Shown here: piece after piece, positions 18,960 to 28,369 of the stretch
Position numbering within the stretch: position 1 is the stretch's first letter
How the letters are laid out: every line of letters begins with the position of its first letter
NCBI RefSeq assembly: GCF_900110345.1
Contig: NZ_FODJ01000010.1
Location: 1-64,000 of the forward strand
DNA from: Amphibacillus marinus
Lineage (GTDB): Bacteria; Bacillota; Bacilli; Bacillales; Amphibacillaceae
Direction of reading: 5' to 3'
Length of the DNA stretch: 64,000 bases
Program-made: the position numbers and the translations under genes
The notes under the pieces: model-generated
The model's database searches: none
What the model was told of the DNA's origin: nothing
Seen by the model: only the letters and a program-made list of their open reading frames with translations

Positions 18960-19762
18960 TGAACGTGATTACGATTCAAGTAATTGACAAGAATAATCAA
19001 ATTTTAAAAACTAAAACTGCCGCACAACGCGTCTTTTTAGATTATTTAGCTCCATATCAAGAGGGCGATAAAGTTCAGATTGAGCTTAATCAGTCGAACC
19101 GATATCTCGTTGCCCAGTTAGACGAAGCTTTACTCCCTTCTTTAATTTATGTGCCGAATAAGACGTGGACTTACAGCATTCCAATTGACGAAAAAGCGCG
19201 TGAAGCATACTCAAGCAAGGTTTTTGCTGGCACTAGACACTACTTGACAATTCGTGAAGCAACAGTGGATGAACAGGCTAACTATCAGAATTTAGCACTT
19301 AATGCCCATGATCAAAAGCAGGAATCAGGTGCTTATCCACATGCAACAGCAAATGTTGAAACCAGAAACGATTCAACCTTCTTTGCTAGAAATGCAATTG
19401 ATGGTGTGTTTGCTAATGAGGATCATGGTCCTTACCCTTATCAATCTTGGGGAATTAATCAGCAACAGGATGCTAAGATCAGAATTGATTTTGGCCGGTT
19501 GGTTAAGTTGAATAAACTAGCGCTTACCTTAAGGGCGGACTTTCCACATGACAGTTATTGGACACAGGTTACGGTAATTTTCTCTGATGGTTCTCAAGAA
19601 AAAATTAGTTTAGCTAAAAGCAAAGATCCTCAGTTTCATAGCATCGAAGAAGTTAAGCATGTTAGCTGGCTTGAACTTCAGCAATTAATTAAGGCAGATG
19701 ACCCCTCACCTTTTCCTGCCTTAACACAATTAGAAGCCTATGGATACAATTTAGATAGTTGA
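18959..19762 (+). CDS. Uncharacterised protein with discoidin-like (F5/8 type C) C-terminal domain
   Basis: About 267 residues, no signal peptide. The N-terminal 100 residues form a beta-rich segment with an aromatic patch (YVPNKTWTYSIP). From about residue 110 a jelly-roll resembling F5/8 carbohydrate-binding modules is visible: NLALNAHD, ARNAIDGVFANEDHGPYPYQSWG, RIDFGRLVKLNKLALTLRAD, TVIFSDGSQEKISL. Close relatives are usually next to GH genes, but no role is established to my knowledge. A cytoplasmic sugar-binding or enzyme-partner role is inference. The start is uncertain: ATG 18959 overlaps the GH43 stop, while GTG 18965 is better spaced from GAGGAG. Confidence 0.65.
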   Translation: MNVITIQVIDKNNQILKTKTAAQRVFLDYLAPYQEGDKVQIELNQSNRYLVAQLDEALLPSLIYVPNKTWTYSIPIDEKAREAYSSKVFAGTRHYLTIREATVDEQANYQNLALNAHDQKQESGAYPHATANVETRNDSTFFARNAIDGVFANEDHGPYPYQSWGINQQQDAKIRIDFGRLVKLNKLALTLRADFPHDSYWTQVTVIFSDGSQEKISLAKSKDPQFHSIEEVKHVSWLELQQLIKADDPSPFPALTQLEAYGYNLDS

Positions 19763-19813
19763 GAAGTAAACAGGTAATGGGCGATCATTTGTACGTTAAG
19801 GAGATGGGGTAAT

Positions 19814-20683
19814 ATGGTTTATGGTGCAATAGAGGCTGGTGGGACTAAATTTGTTTGTGCGATAAGTTCAGATGGACAAAGCATAGCCGAACGTGTTTCC
19901 ATTGCAACAACACAGCCGGAAGAAACGATGGCACAGGTGTATCAATTTTTTGATCAATTTAAGCTGACTGCAATGGGGATTGGCTCATTTGGTCCAATTG
20001 ATAGTAATCCCTCCTCAGCACAATACGGACAGATCTTGTCAACACCAAAACAGGGCTGGTCATCATTTGACTTCCTAGGTGCAGTTAAAAAGCGTTATTC
20101 AATTCCAGTTGCTTGGACAACAGATGTAAATGCCGCTGCTTATGGTGAAGCCAAAAATGGTAGTGCACAGGATGTTGAGCACTCTATTTACCTAACGGTG
20201 GGCACGGGCATTGGGGGTGGCTTCGTTAGTGAAGGTGTTATTAAAGAAGGCATCGGCCATGCAGAGATGGGCCATATCTTTGTCGCTAAACATGAAGGAG
20301 ATTATTTTGATGGTATCTGCCCTTTTCACAAAGGTTGCTTAGAAGGGCTAGCTTCTGGATCAGCTATTTCAGCGCGCTATCAAAAAAAAGCCCAAGAACT
20401 TACTCTAAATCAGGAAGTTTGGGAGCTTGAAGCGTTTTACTTAGCGCAAGCGGTTTACAACTATTCGCTCCTCCATCGGCCCGAGAGAATAATTCTTGGT
20501 GGAGGGGTTATGAAGCAAAAGCAATTGTATCACCTTATCCAAGCTCAGGTCGATAAGTTAAATCAAACTTATATTAGCTTACCAGATTTAGCTAGCTATG
20601 TTGTCGCGCCTGCCTTAGGGGACAACGCTGGTATTATCGGATGCTTAATACTGGCACAAGAGCAAATTAAGTTAAGTAATTAA
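19814..20683 (+). CDS. ROK-family sugar kinase (fructokinase type)
   Basis: A 289-residue ROK kinase. ATP site GAIEAGGTKFVCAI at the N-terminus, catalytic Asp in TDVNAAAYGE (about residue 103), VGTGIGGGFV, and the zinc motif at H..GDYFDGICPFHKGCLEG (His-Cys-His-Cys). The pattern matches the ScrK/GmuE fructokinase branch rather than glucokinase NagC types. It would phosphorylate a hexose or ketose released by the neighbouring glycosidases. Separate ribosome binding site (AAGGAGATGG) 50 bp after the previous gene. Confidence 0.85.
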   Translation: MVYGAIEAGGTKFVCAISSDGQSIAERVSIATTQPEETMAQVYQFFDQFKLTAMGIGSFGPIDSNPSSAQYGQILSTPKQGWSSFDFLGAVKKRYSIPVAWTTDVNAAAYGEAKNGSAQDVEHSIYLTVGTGIGGGFVSEGVIKEGIGHAEMGHIFVAKHEGDYFDGICPFHKGCLEGLASGSAISARYQKKAQELTLNQEVWELEAFYLAQAVYNYSLLHRPERIILGGGVMKQKQLYHLIQAQVDKLNQTYISLPDLASYVVAPALGDNAGIIGCLILAQEQIKLSN

Positions 20684-20765
20684 CCCAGCTTTCGCATCAA
20701 CATAGTAAGGTTCAGCTAAACTTGCTCAAGCCTTGATGACTATTTTTAGTATGCGAAAGTTGAGT
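20684..20765 (+). repeat. Intergenic motif, copy 1 (with 9-bp inverted repeat)
   Basis: CTTTCGCAT and ATGCGAAAG form a perfect 9-bp inverted repeat flanking a segment ending AAGCCTTGATGACTATTTTT. The right part, AAGsCTTsATGACTATTTTT(T)AGTA..CGAA, recurs at 35169-35203 upstream of the GH2 gene, in the same orientation and again before a glycosidase gene. It could be a terminator-like or regulatory motif, or a dispersed repeat. Confidence 0.45.
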
Positions 20766-20814
20766 AATGAACGCTTAGTCGTAAACAGCTTGCTAAAAGA
20801 AAGGAAGGAATAGA

Positions 20815-22182
20815 ATGGCATTATACAAAGTTACCGAATTTGGTGCTAAAGGAGATGGTCAAACGGTTGATACCGTCGCGATTCAAGCAACTATTGATTA
20901 CTGTCACGAGCATGGTGGTGGGCAGGTTGCATTTGCGCAGGGCACGTTTGTCATGGGAACAGTCTTTCTTAAATCTAACGTTTACTTACACATAGATGCC
21001 TCAGCTACTATTCTAGCCAATCCGGATATCTCAGATTATCCTGACCATGTCCATTATAATCGCTACGTAAACGAGACCGAAATGGATAAATGTCTTATCT
21101 ATGCAGAGGATGCTATGAATATCGGTTTAATTGGTTTAGGTCGTATTGATGGCAATGCAGAAGCTTTCCCAAATGAGGGAAGTATTTACCGACCGATGAT
21201 GGTCCGCTTTTTACGCTGTCAACATATTCATTTAAAGGACCTACGTTTGCATAATTCAACCGCTTGGACGACAGCATTTCTTGATAGTGAGAATATTTGG
21301 TGTGAAAATTTAGATATTAATAATAGCAAGCGCTATAATGGCGACGGATTAGACTTTGACGGCTGTCAATATGTATTTATCACCAATTGTAAAATTAAAG
21401 GAACTGATGATAATCTCTGCCTGCAATCAAGTAGTACCGCTTACCCGATGCGTCATGTCCATATTACTAACTGCTATTTCACATCAATTTGTGCAGCTAT
21501 TAGAATTGGCTTAAAGTCAATTGGCACAATCTCCAATGTAACAATTAGTAACTGTACCTTTGAAAATGTCTGGCGTGAAGGTGTGAAAATTGAATGTACG
21601 GAAGGGGGGCAAATTACCGATATTATGGTGAAGGGTCTAGTGATGCGCAATGTTAGGCGTCCGATCTTCGTGCTACTAAATAATCGTCTTGATCGGATTG
21701 GATCGTCTGTCGGGTTAACGAAGGTACCAGAGATTGGCACAATGGCGCGGATTCATTTTTCAGATATTATGATGACTGACGACGAAGAAATGACTAATAC
21801 GCATTATCGATTTACAGATGATGTAATGGGTGAGCCCTCCTTCAATGGTATTAGAGTTGATGCAAATACGGATTATCCAATTCAAGATTTAACAATGAAT
21901 CAACTGATGTACACTAGTATTGGTGGCGTTACCGCTACCGCTGTAGATAAGCAATATCCACAAGTATGGGATATGCGTTATGATCATCCAGAACAGGTTT
22001 CAGAAAACTATTTTCCAAACTGGAGTCGAACAACTTTTTTTGATATTCGACATGTAGATCGCCTCGTATTAAGTAGGATCAGGCTACGTGCTTTGCGTCC
22101 TGATTCAAGAGATTCATACTTGATAACGGGATGCAACGTGTTAGCCCAAGATATTGTAGAAATTGAAAACAATTCACTTTAA
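20815..22182 (+). CDS. Glycoside hydrolase family 28 (polygalacturonase-like)
   Basis: A 455-residue right-handed beta-helix protein opening with VTEFGAKGDGQTVDTVAIQ, the pectate-lyase-3/GH28 N-terminus. Catalytic aspartates are Asp177 and Asp180 in NGDGLDFDG and Asp198-199 in GTDDNLCLQS. The usual GHG and RIK motifs are replaced by AAIRIGLKS and GVKIEC, so the His and Arg expected near the active site are missing. It may be an exo-acting or altered-specificity member. No signal peptide. Ribosome binding site AAAGGAAGGA. Confidence 0.85.
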   Translation: MALYKVTEFGAKGDGQTVDTVAIQATIDYCHEHGGGQVAFAQGTFVMGTVFLKSNVYLHIDASATILANPDISDYPDHVHYNRYVNETEMDKCLIYAEDAMNIGLIGLGRIDGNAEAFPNEGSIYRPMMVRFLRCQHIHLKDLRLHNSTAWTTAFLDSENIWCENLDINNSKRYNGDGLDFDGCQYVFITNCKIKGTDDNLCLQSSSTAYPMRHVHITNCYFTSICAAIRIGLKSIGTISNVTISNCTFENVWREGVKIECTEGGQITDIMVKGLVMRNVRRPIFVLLNNRLDRIGSSVGLTKVPEIGTMARIHFSDIMMTDDEEMTNTHYRFTDDVMGEPSFNGIRVDANTDYPIQDLTMNQLMYTSIGGVTATAVDKQYPQVWDMRYDHPEQVSENYFPNWSRTTFFDIRHVDRLVLSRIRLRALRPDSRDSYLITGCNVLAQDIVEIENNSL

Positions 22183-22204
22183 TCAGATAAATGTATTAAA
22201 AAAA

Positions 22205-22236
22205 GTGGACAAGAATAACTTGTCCATTTTTTTCAT
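22205..22236. terminator. Terminator after the GH28 gene
   Basis: TGGACAAG and CTTGTCCA form a perfect 8-bp stem with loop AATAA, flanked by A and T runs. Confidence 0.85.
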
Positions 22237-22257
22237 CATTTAAGAAGTGATAAACAA

Positions 22258-22306
22258 CTCGCCTATGGCTCCGAAATATTACGATTAGTAGGTTGCCACA
22301 GGCGAG
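22258..22306 (+). promoter_or_regulatory. Leader inverted repeat before the isomerase gene
   Basis: CTCGCCTATGGC (22258-22269) and GCCACAGGCGAG (22295-22306) form a 12-bp stem with one G-U pair around a 25-base loop, ending just before the ribosome binding site. It is not followed by a T run, so it is a candidate operator or mRNA leader structure rather than a terminator. Confidence 0.45.
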
Positions 22307-22325
22307 AATGGAGGTGATAAAAACT

Positions 22326-23111
22326 ATGAGTGGAACAATTGGATTATGCTCGGTAACCTTCCGTGATAAGGAGGTTACCGAGATATTGCAATTAATGAGA
22401 AGGGCCGGGATCGGAGTTGTTGAATGGGGAGGAGACAGGCATGTTCCACCTGACAATCAAACGTGGGCTAGCGAAGTACAGCGTTTGACAAAGGAGAGCG
22501 GGATAAGAATTGCTTCTTATGGATCGTATTACAGATTAGGACAATCCAACTCGTTTAAGCCGATACTTGAAACAGCACTTTGTTTAAAAGCGCCTTCAAT
22601 AAGAGTTTGGGCAGGGAATGTAGCAAGTAATCATACAACTTATCTTGAGCGGAATCTTATTGTTCAAGATGCAATTAAAGTCGCTACTTACGCGGCGTAT
22701 TATGGCATTACTATTCATATTGAGTACCATGACCACACATTAACCGATACAGCTGAAAGTGCAGCTCTATTAATGAAGGAGATTAATCATCCAAATGTTA
22801 GGTTGTATTGGCAGCCAGCGCTTAACTTAACGGTAGAGCAGAAGCTAGCAAGTATTCAGCAGACTTATCAATGGTTAGCGCACATTCATGTTTTTCATTG
22901 GCAAGCATCGCAAATCAGAAAAGCGCTTAAGGAAGGTGAAGCGGAATGGTTTAAATACCTCAATGCCCTTTTGGGAAGAGATGAGTCAAGGTACTTTTTT
23001 TTAGAATTTGTCAAAAGTGATTCTGTCGATCAATTTTTAGAAGATGCTAGGACACTAAAGCACTGGTTGTTACTTGCTACTTCCAAGACACGTCGTAAGC
23101 TTGATTGCTAA
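22326..23111 (+). CDS. Xylose-isomerase-like sugar phosphate isomerase/epimerase
   Basis: A 261-residue TIM-barrel protein (AP_endonuc_2/IolE type). Possible metal-binding positions are Glu in THIEYHDHTL and residues in WQPALNL, HVFHW and FFLEFV. Typical roles are interconversion of ketoses or keto acids. The exact substrate cannot be told, but the operon suggests a uronate or pentose product. ATG 22326 sits 7 bases past an excellent GGAGGTGA; a longer reading from TTG 22293 has no such support. Confidence 0.75.
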   Translation: MSGTIGLCSVTFRDKEVTEILQLMRRAGIGVVEWGGDRHVPPDNQTWASEVQRLTKESGIRIASYGSYYRLGQSNSFKPILETALCLKAPSIRVWAGNVASNHTTYLERNLIVQDAIKVATYAAYYGITIHIEYHDHTLTDTAESAALLMKEINHPNVRLYWQPALNLTVEQKLASIQQTYQWLAHIHVFHWQASQIRKALKEGEAEWFKYLNALLGRDESRYFFLEFVKSDSVDQFLEDARTLKHWLLLATSKTRRKLDC

Positions 23112-23146
23112 AAAAACCACAGATAATTATTAAAAAAACCACGCTT

Positions 23147-23170
23147 ACGTCAGATTGCTGGTGATATAAT
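23147..23170 (+). promoter_or_regulatory. Extended -10 promoter of the response-regulator gene
   Basis: TGATATAAT (extended -10, TATAAT at 23165-23170) lies 62 bases upstream of the start. The -35 region (around 23142-23148) is poor, as is usual with extended -10 promoters. Confidence 0.45.
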
Positions 23171-23231
23171 TTGAGTAGAAACCCATTTTTTTAAAAAATT
23201 GATTGCTTACCAAAAAAGTGAGGGAGATAAC

Positions 23232-24833
23232 ATGCTTAGGTTAGTAATAGCTGATGATGAACCGATTATTTTAAAAGGAATTAAAAACATGATCGCTAAA
23301 ATGGATACACCGATTGAAATTGTCGGAGAGGCAAATAATGGTGAGCAACTGTGGCAAATCACAAAGGAAAACAATCCTGATTTAGTCATTACCGATATCT
23401 CAATGCCGAAATTAACTGGCACTGAGTATATTAAAAAACTTAGGCAAGCTGGATTGGATCAAAAAGTTATCTTTGTTAGTGCCTATCAGGATTTCAAGTA
23501 TGCTCAGAAGGCAATTGCTTATCAAGCAATAGACTACATTGTAAAACCGATTCAACAAGAAGAGCTCATTCTTAGAATTAAAGAAGTAAGCCAGCTACTA
23601 AGTGAAGAGGAGAGCAACCATAAGCAAAAGCAAGAATTAAAACAGTATAAGGCTCATGCACAGCAAGCAAAGGTAGCTAAGTCACTTTACGAATACGTCA
23701 AGAGTGGTGAGCTTTCGGCCTTTTTCAAAGCAGACTTTGAACAACTGATTACCAGCTATCGATTATCTTACGCTGCTATTCTTTGTATACGGGTTGAGGA
23801 CACTGTTGAAAAGCTGTCTCAGCAAAGCATTTTTAAGGAGAATGAAAGCCGGTTGCTACTCTTTTCTGTAAAGAATTATCTTGAAACCTTCCTTAGTAAT
23901 GAGCTACAAGGCATGCTCTTAAATTACTATGAATTCGAACATTGCTGTTTAGTTAATTTTTCGGATATGAATGCTTTGTTAGAAAACTGTGAAAAGCTAA
24001 AGGACAGGTTGTTTAAGGATTTAAATGTTCGCGTCATTATCGGCATTGGTGATAAAGTTCGTGGTGCTGAGGCACTTAGTCAATCCTATTGTTCAGCTGT
24101 TAAAAAGGCAGACCTTTATTACTTTGTTGCACCACAACAAATTATTACGGCGCTGCCTAAACGTAATGAAACGACTGGTGTAACAAGTGAAACCTTGACA
24201 GGTCAACGACAGCAATTATTTAATGCCGTCATCAGTTTTAATCAGCAAGAACAAGCTGCTGCTTGCACTGCTTTTTTTAACTGGGTTCGCACCGTTGCTA
24301 ATGGTAATAAACGTGTAGGTATTAGTATTACGTTTACCGTCATTAGTGAATTACAAGAAGAATTATTACAAGTTGGACTTACACGCGATCATGTAACAGA
24401 TAATAATACGTTGTTAAACAGTCTAAATCAAACAGGTACTTTCGTTGACTTACAAAACTATAGTATTGAGCTTGTCAACACTTACATTAATGACTTAAAG
24501 CTTGCCCTTAACGATGAGCATGTGCAAATTAGACGTGTGAAAGAGCATATTAATCAACACTATAATGAAAATATAACATTAGAAAGCATGGCTTCCCTTT
24601 TTCATATGAACGCGTATTATTTTAGTAGCTTCTTTAAGAAACATACGAAGGTCAATTTCAAAAAGTATCTAACAGACATTCGGATGAGGAAGTCTTTAAA
24701 TTTGCTGCTAAACACAAATATGTATATTTATGAGATAGCTGAAAACGTCGGCTATAATAATGTCAGACAGTTTAGCGATATGTTTAAAAAGTACTACGGT
24801 AAGTTACCAAATGAATATAAAAAGATAACTTAG
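23232..24833 (+). CDS. YesN-type response regulator with AraC output domain
   Basis: A 533-residue regulator. Residues 1-120 are a receiver domain with IADDEP at the N-terminus, phospho-acceptor Asp55 in VITDISMP and Lys in YIVKPI. A central region of about 300 residues resembles the YesN linker/DUF4084-type segment. The last 100 residues are an AraC helix-turn-helix pair (ITLESMASLFHMNAYYFSSFFKKH and the YIYEIAENVGYNNVRQFSDMFKKYYG region). It pairs with the YesM-type kinase at 29090 and should activate the importer and glycosidase genes. ATG 23232 follows GAGGGAGAT. Confidence 0.9.
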   Translation: MLRLVIADDEPIILKGIKNMIAKMDTPIEIVGEANNGEQLWQITKENNPDLVITDISMPKLTGTEYIKKLRQAGLDQKVIFVSAYQDFKYAQKAIAYQAIDYIVKPIQQEELILRIKEVSQLLSEEESNHKQKQELKQYKAHAQQAKVAKSLYEYVKSGELSAFFKADFEQLITSYRLSYAAILCIRVEDTVEKLSQQSIFKENESRLLLFSVKNYLETFLSNELQGMLLNYYEFEHCCLVNFSDMNALLENCEKLKDRLFKDLNVRVIIGIGDKVRGAEALSQSYCSAVKKADLYYFVAPQQIITALPKRNETTGVTSETLTGQRQQLFNAVISFNQQEQAAACTAFFNWVRTVANGNKRVGISITFTVISELQEELLQVGLTRDHVTDNNTLLNSLNQTGTFVDLQNYSIELVNTYINDLKLALNDEHVQIRRVKEHINQHYNENITLESMASLFHMNAYYFSSFFKKHTKVNFKKYLTDIRMRKSLNLLLNTNMYIYEIAENVGYNNVRQFSDMFKKYYGKLPNEYKKIT

Positions 24834-25134
24834 CTCTGTCGATGTGTTTACTAGCTAAGGTCTGATTAATTTACCTATAATTATCTTACTAGTATTTTTA
24901 AAAGGTAACGTATTAATTTATAGAAAGGTCGGACTAAACAATATGGAATTAAAGTAAAGCACAATGCAAAGAAATGGAGGTTATTTTTTAGCAGTAAATG
25001 AGTCCTTAAAAAACAGCATTCTGAACTGAAAAAAGAGCATTTAGTATCGGATAATGCTGTGCTAAAATTCAGTTAAAGCTAATAAATAAAAGCTATTAGC
25101 TCAGATTATTAGAAGGTTTAGGGAGGGTTAATGA
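24834..25134. other. 301-bp upstream region of the importer operon
   Basis: No gene seen. It contains ACAGCATT (25013-25020) facing AATGCTGT (25053-25060), and inside and outside these AACTGAA (25024) facing TTCAGTT (25068), a nested pair of inverted repeats 75-120 bp before the binding-protein start. This is a plausible YesN-type or CcpA-independent control region. GGAGG at 24976 is not followed by a usable reading frame. Confidence 0.4.
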
Positions 25135-26478
25135 ATGTTAAAGAAGTTAGGTTTTTTAATGTTACTCGTGATGACGGTAGTGGGCCTTATTGCTTGTGGA
25201 TCTAATGGCACTGATAAAAATGAAAGCGTTTCAAATGATGGAGGGACAGATACAGATAGTGAAGCTGGTGAAGATGCACTAGAGCCAGTAGAGATTGTAA
25301 TGATGTATGCAATTGGTGATGCACAATATGCTCAAGCTGTTGCTGGTCTTCTTGAGGATTTTCAGAATGAATATCCACACATTACAATTGTCGAAAACAA
25401 TTCAGGAACAGGCTCATATTTAGAAACGATGACAACTGCTGATGCAGTAGGGGAGTTTCCTGATATTATGGAAATGCGCGATACCCAGTTGTTTGCAGAC
25501 GCTGGGAAATTAGCACCAATCCCTGAAGAATTACATTCTTTATTTCCAGAATTACCAGAGATAAACGGTGAGTACTATGTTGCGCCAGGTAGCGCGCAAA
25601 TGCCACTAGGTATTATGTATAATAAAGATATTTTTGAGGAATTAAGCTTAGAAATTCCAACTACATTAGACGAATTTGAAGAGTTGAGTTTAACAATTAA
25701 AGAGTCGGGTGTCTCACCAATTGTTGTTGGTGGTGGTGATCTATGGCACATGGCTTTCTGGATTAATAAATTTCTAATTGATCACTTATACGCAGATAAC
25801 CCAGATTGGCATGCTGATCGGGTTAATGGTGAAGTTAGTTGGGCAGATGAGAATGTAGTTGAAGCATTTACAGAGTTAAAATCAATTTGGGATCAAGACT
25901 TGGTTGATTCTGGTTGGTTAAGTACACCAGATAACCAAACTATTTCACTGCTTACGACTGAGAGAGCTGCAATGCTTTACTCTGGCGTCTGGATGATTAA
26001 TCAAATAATTGAAGCAAATCCGGACTTTAATCTAGGATTCTTTGCTCTTCCTGATACTGAGGGAAATATTAGTACCGTAGGGCTACCAGCACCTGCCGGT
26101 TGGGCACTATCTACTGAGGCAGCTCAAGATGAAGCTAAAGTTGATGCTTATGTGAAGTTCATTGAATACATGTTTGCTGAAGAGAATTATGAACCATTTT
26201 TAGCTGCAACTAGTGGCGTGTCATCTACTCATGACCAAATAACATATGATGCTCCTGAAGCTTTTGAATCAGCACTTGAAGTATATAATGATCCTAGTGT
26301 GACTAAATCGCTAATGATTAATCAGTTCTACGGAGATAACCTTATACCGCCGCAATTTAGAGATTATTTCTATAAGGTTATTCAAGAAGTACTTTTAGAA
26401 CAGTATTCAATTGAAGATGCGCTAGAACAAGTCGATCGAGAATGGGATGTATTATACGAAGCTTGGCAGGCTGAATAA
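25135..26478 (+). CDS. Sugar ABC importer, solute-binding lipoprotein (CUT1)
   Basis: A 447-residue family 1 solute-binding protein. Residues 1-21 are a lipoprotein signal with lipobox LIAC (Cys21), followed by a Ser/Asp/Glu-rich linker. The mature part shows typical features such as IMYNKDIFEELSLEIPTTLDEFEEL and ERAAMLYSGVWMINQI. It binds an oligosaccharide outside the membrane for the two permeases that follow. GGGAGGG precedes the ATG. No ATPase gene is present in the operon. Confidence 0.9.
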   Translation: MLKKLGFLMLLVMTVVGLIACGSNGTDKNESVSNDGGTDTDSEAGEDALEPVEIVMMYAIGDAQYAQAVAGLLEDFQNEYPHITIVENNSGTGSYLETMTTADAVGEFPDIMEMRDTQLFADAGKLAPIPEELHSLFPELPEINGEYYVAPGSAQMPLGIMYNKDIFEELSLEIPTTLDEFEELSLTIKESGVSPIVVGGGDLWHMAFWINKFLIDHLYADNPDWHADRVNGEVSWADENVVEAFTELKSIWDQDLVDSGWLSTPDNQTISLLTTERAAMLYSGVWMINQIIEANPDFNLGFFALPDTEGNISTVGLPAPAGWALSTEAAQDEAKVDAYVKFIEYMFAEENYEPFLAATSGVSSTHDQITYDAPEAFESALEVYNDPSVTKSLMINQFYGDNLIPPQFRDYFYKVIQEVLLEQYSIEDALEQVDREWDVLYEAWQAE

Positions 26479-26492
26479 AAATACATCATGAT

Positions 26493-26518
26493 ATGGTGAG
26501 CCTACAAGGGTTCACCAT
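26493..26518 (+). other. Intercistronic hairpin between binding-protein and permease genes
   Basis: ATGGTGAGCC and GGTTCACCAT pair (one G-U) around a 6-base loop, with no T run. Such hairpins commonly protect the 5' message and raise the level of binding protein over permease. Confidence 0.6.
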
Positions 26519-26539
26519 TCTTAATAAGGAGTGAAGAAA

Positions 26540-27439
26540 ATGCTTGCGATAAAAAAGGGTAATAAAAAGAAATGGTGGCGATCCTATGCTTTCTACTTTA
26601 TTCTTCCATCGTTACTGTTATATTTGACCTTTGTGTTTTTTCCAACTATTAGAAGTATCCCGCTTAGCTTCACCAACTGGGATGGATTATCGGATCCACG
26701 GTTTATTGGTTTATCAAATTTCGAACAGATTTTTACAAGCCAGCGTGTACGAAATGCACTTACCAATACCTTATTGCTAACTGTCTCACTTGTCATTCTT
26801 GAGAATATTGTCGCATTAGCGCTAGCTTTAATTGTAGATAATGTTTTTAAAATGAAAAATATGTTTCGAGTTGCCTTTTATTTACCTGTACTAATTAGTG
26901 GGATAGTAATGGGATTCATTTGGAGAATCATCTATAATTATAATTTTGGTGTTATTAATCAATTTTTAGAACGAATAAACTTAGATTGGTTAAAGTTTGA
27001 CTGGCTTGGTGATCCTGATTTGGCACTGTTCTCAATTGTTATTGCAACAGTATGGAAGTCATCAGGGTATTTTATGATTATTTATTTAGCTGCACTCCAA
27101 GGGGTACCACAAGATTTATATGAAGCTGCTCGCATTGATGGTGCTAATCGCATTCAACAATTTCGTAAGATTACTTGGCCACTTCTTGCCAGTTCGGTAA
27201 CCGTTTGCGTAATTTTATCAACAATTAATTCTCTTAAAGTTTTTGATCAAATTGCTATTATGACTGATGGTGGTCCAGGTTTTTCAACAGAGACCTTAAC
27301 TTATATTATTTTTAAAGTTGCCTTTGCTGAAGGACGACCAGGGTATGGAACAGCATTAGCCCTTGTTCTGTTCATTATTATAATGTTGATTACGATTGTA
27401 CAAGTGAGAGTGATGAGAAAAAGAGAGGTGCAGTTATAA
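26540..27439 (+). CDS. Sugar ABC importer permease 1 (MalF/YesP-like)
   Basis: A 299-residue inner-membrane permease with six predicted spans and the EAA loop YEAARIDGANRIQQFRKITW (residues about 200-219) that docks the ATPase. ATG 26540 lies 8 bases past AAGGAG; an upstream GTG 26531 overlaps that site. It overlaps the next gene by 1 base (TAATG). Confidence 0.9.
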   Translation: MLAIKKGNKKKWWRSYAFYFILPSLLLYLTFVFFPTIRSIPLSFTNWDGLSDPRFIGLSNFEQIFTSQRVRNALTNTLLLTVSLVILENIVALALALIVDNVFKMKNMFRVAFYLPVLISGIVMGFIWRIIYNYNFGVINQFLERINLDWLKFDWLGDPDLALFSIVIATVWKSSGYFMIIYLAALQGVPQDLYEAARIDGANRIQQFRKITWPLLASSVTVCVILSTINSLKVFDQIAIMTDGGPGFSTETLTYIIFKVAFAEGRPGYGTALALVLFIIIMLITIVQVRVMRKREVQL

Positions 27440-28269
27440 TGCGAAAAGAAAAAAGGGCAGCAGATGTAGTACTTCTTATCGTTGCGATTTTATTCTCAAT
27501 ACTGTTTTTATTTCCACTATTATTTAGTTTTATTTCAGCATTTAAAACGAACGGTGAAATTCTTTCAGATCCGTTAGCCTTGCCAAACGGACTTTATTTT
27601 GATAGTTTTAAATTTTTAATTTATGAGACAGGGTTTCCTAGAGCAGCACTTAATAGCGCAATTCTCACTGTTTCTGCAACCGTTTTACAAGTAGCTATTA
27701 TTCCAATGGCTGCTTATGGAATAGCTAGAAATCCAAACAAGTGGACGAACCTTCTTTATTTGTTCTTTCTATCTGGAATGATGATTCCGTTTCAAGTTTA
27801 TATGATACCTTTATTTAGACAGCTTCAATCGATGGGTCTTTATGGCCACTTAGGTGGACCAATTGTATTGTATATTTCAGGATCCGTTAGCTTTGGCGTG
27901 CTTTTGTATACCAGTTTCTTAAAAAGCATCCCAAGAGATATTGAAGAGGCTGCTGAAATAGATGGTTGCTCAAAGGTTGGTATCTACTGGAGAATTATAT
28001 TTCCACTTATGGGACCAGTTACAGCAAGTATGGTTGTACTTAATGGGCTCGGTGTATGGAATGATTTCTTAATGCCTATGCTTGTTTTGCCGTCAAATAA
28101 ACCACAAACAATTATGGTTGAAATATATAAATTTGTTGGTGAATTTTATACACGTTGGGACATGATTTTTGCAGGTACAATTATCGCTGTCATTCCAATT
28201 ATCATTGTATTCCTATTTTTACAAAAGTATTTTATTAAAGGAATTTCTTCTGGGGCAATGAAGGGATAG
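27439..28269 (+). CDS. Sugar ABC importer permease 2 (MalG/YesQ-like)
   Basis: A 276-residue permease with six spans and EAA loop IEEAAEIDGCSKVGIYWRI. It starts on the stop codon of permease 1, so the two are translated together. As there is no ATPase gene here, energy probably comes from a shared MsmX-type ATPase encoded elsewhere, as known for B. subtilis YesOPQ. Confidence 0.9.
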   Translation: MRKEKRAADVVLLIVAILFSILFLFPLLFSFISAFKTNGEILSDPLALPNGLYFDSFKFLIYETGFPRAALNSAILTVSATVLQVAIIPMAAYGIARNPNKWTNLLYLFFLSGMMIPFQVYMIPLFRQLQSMGLYGHLGGPIVLYISGSVSFGVLLYTSFLKSIPRDIEEAAEIDGCSKVGIYWRIIFPLMGPVTASMVVLNGLGVWNDFLMPMLVLPSNKPQTIMVEIYKFVGEFYTRWDMIFAGTIIAVIPIIIVFLFLQKYFIKGISSGAMKG

Positions 28270-28369
28270 TAAGAGTGTTATCTTAACTTAAGAGCTATTT
28301 GAAAAGAGATATGGCTTGAGTTTACGTAGCAGGCTGTAGTAAGGCATTACTTACATTGAGGTGTTAACT

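Noticed and set aside
24976-25030. Small gene after GGAGG in the importer upstream region
   Set aside because: The only ATG frames after the GGAGG stop within a few codons.
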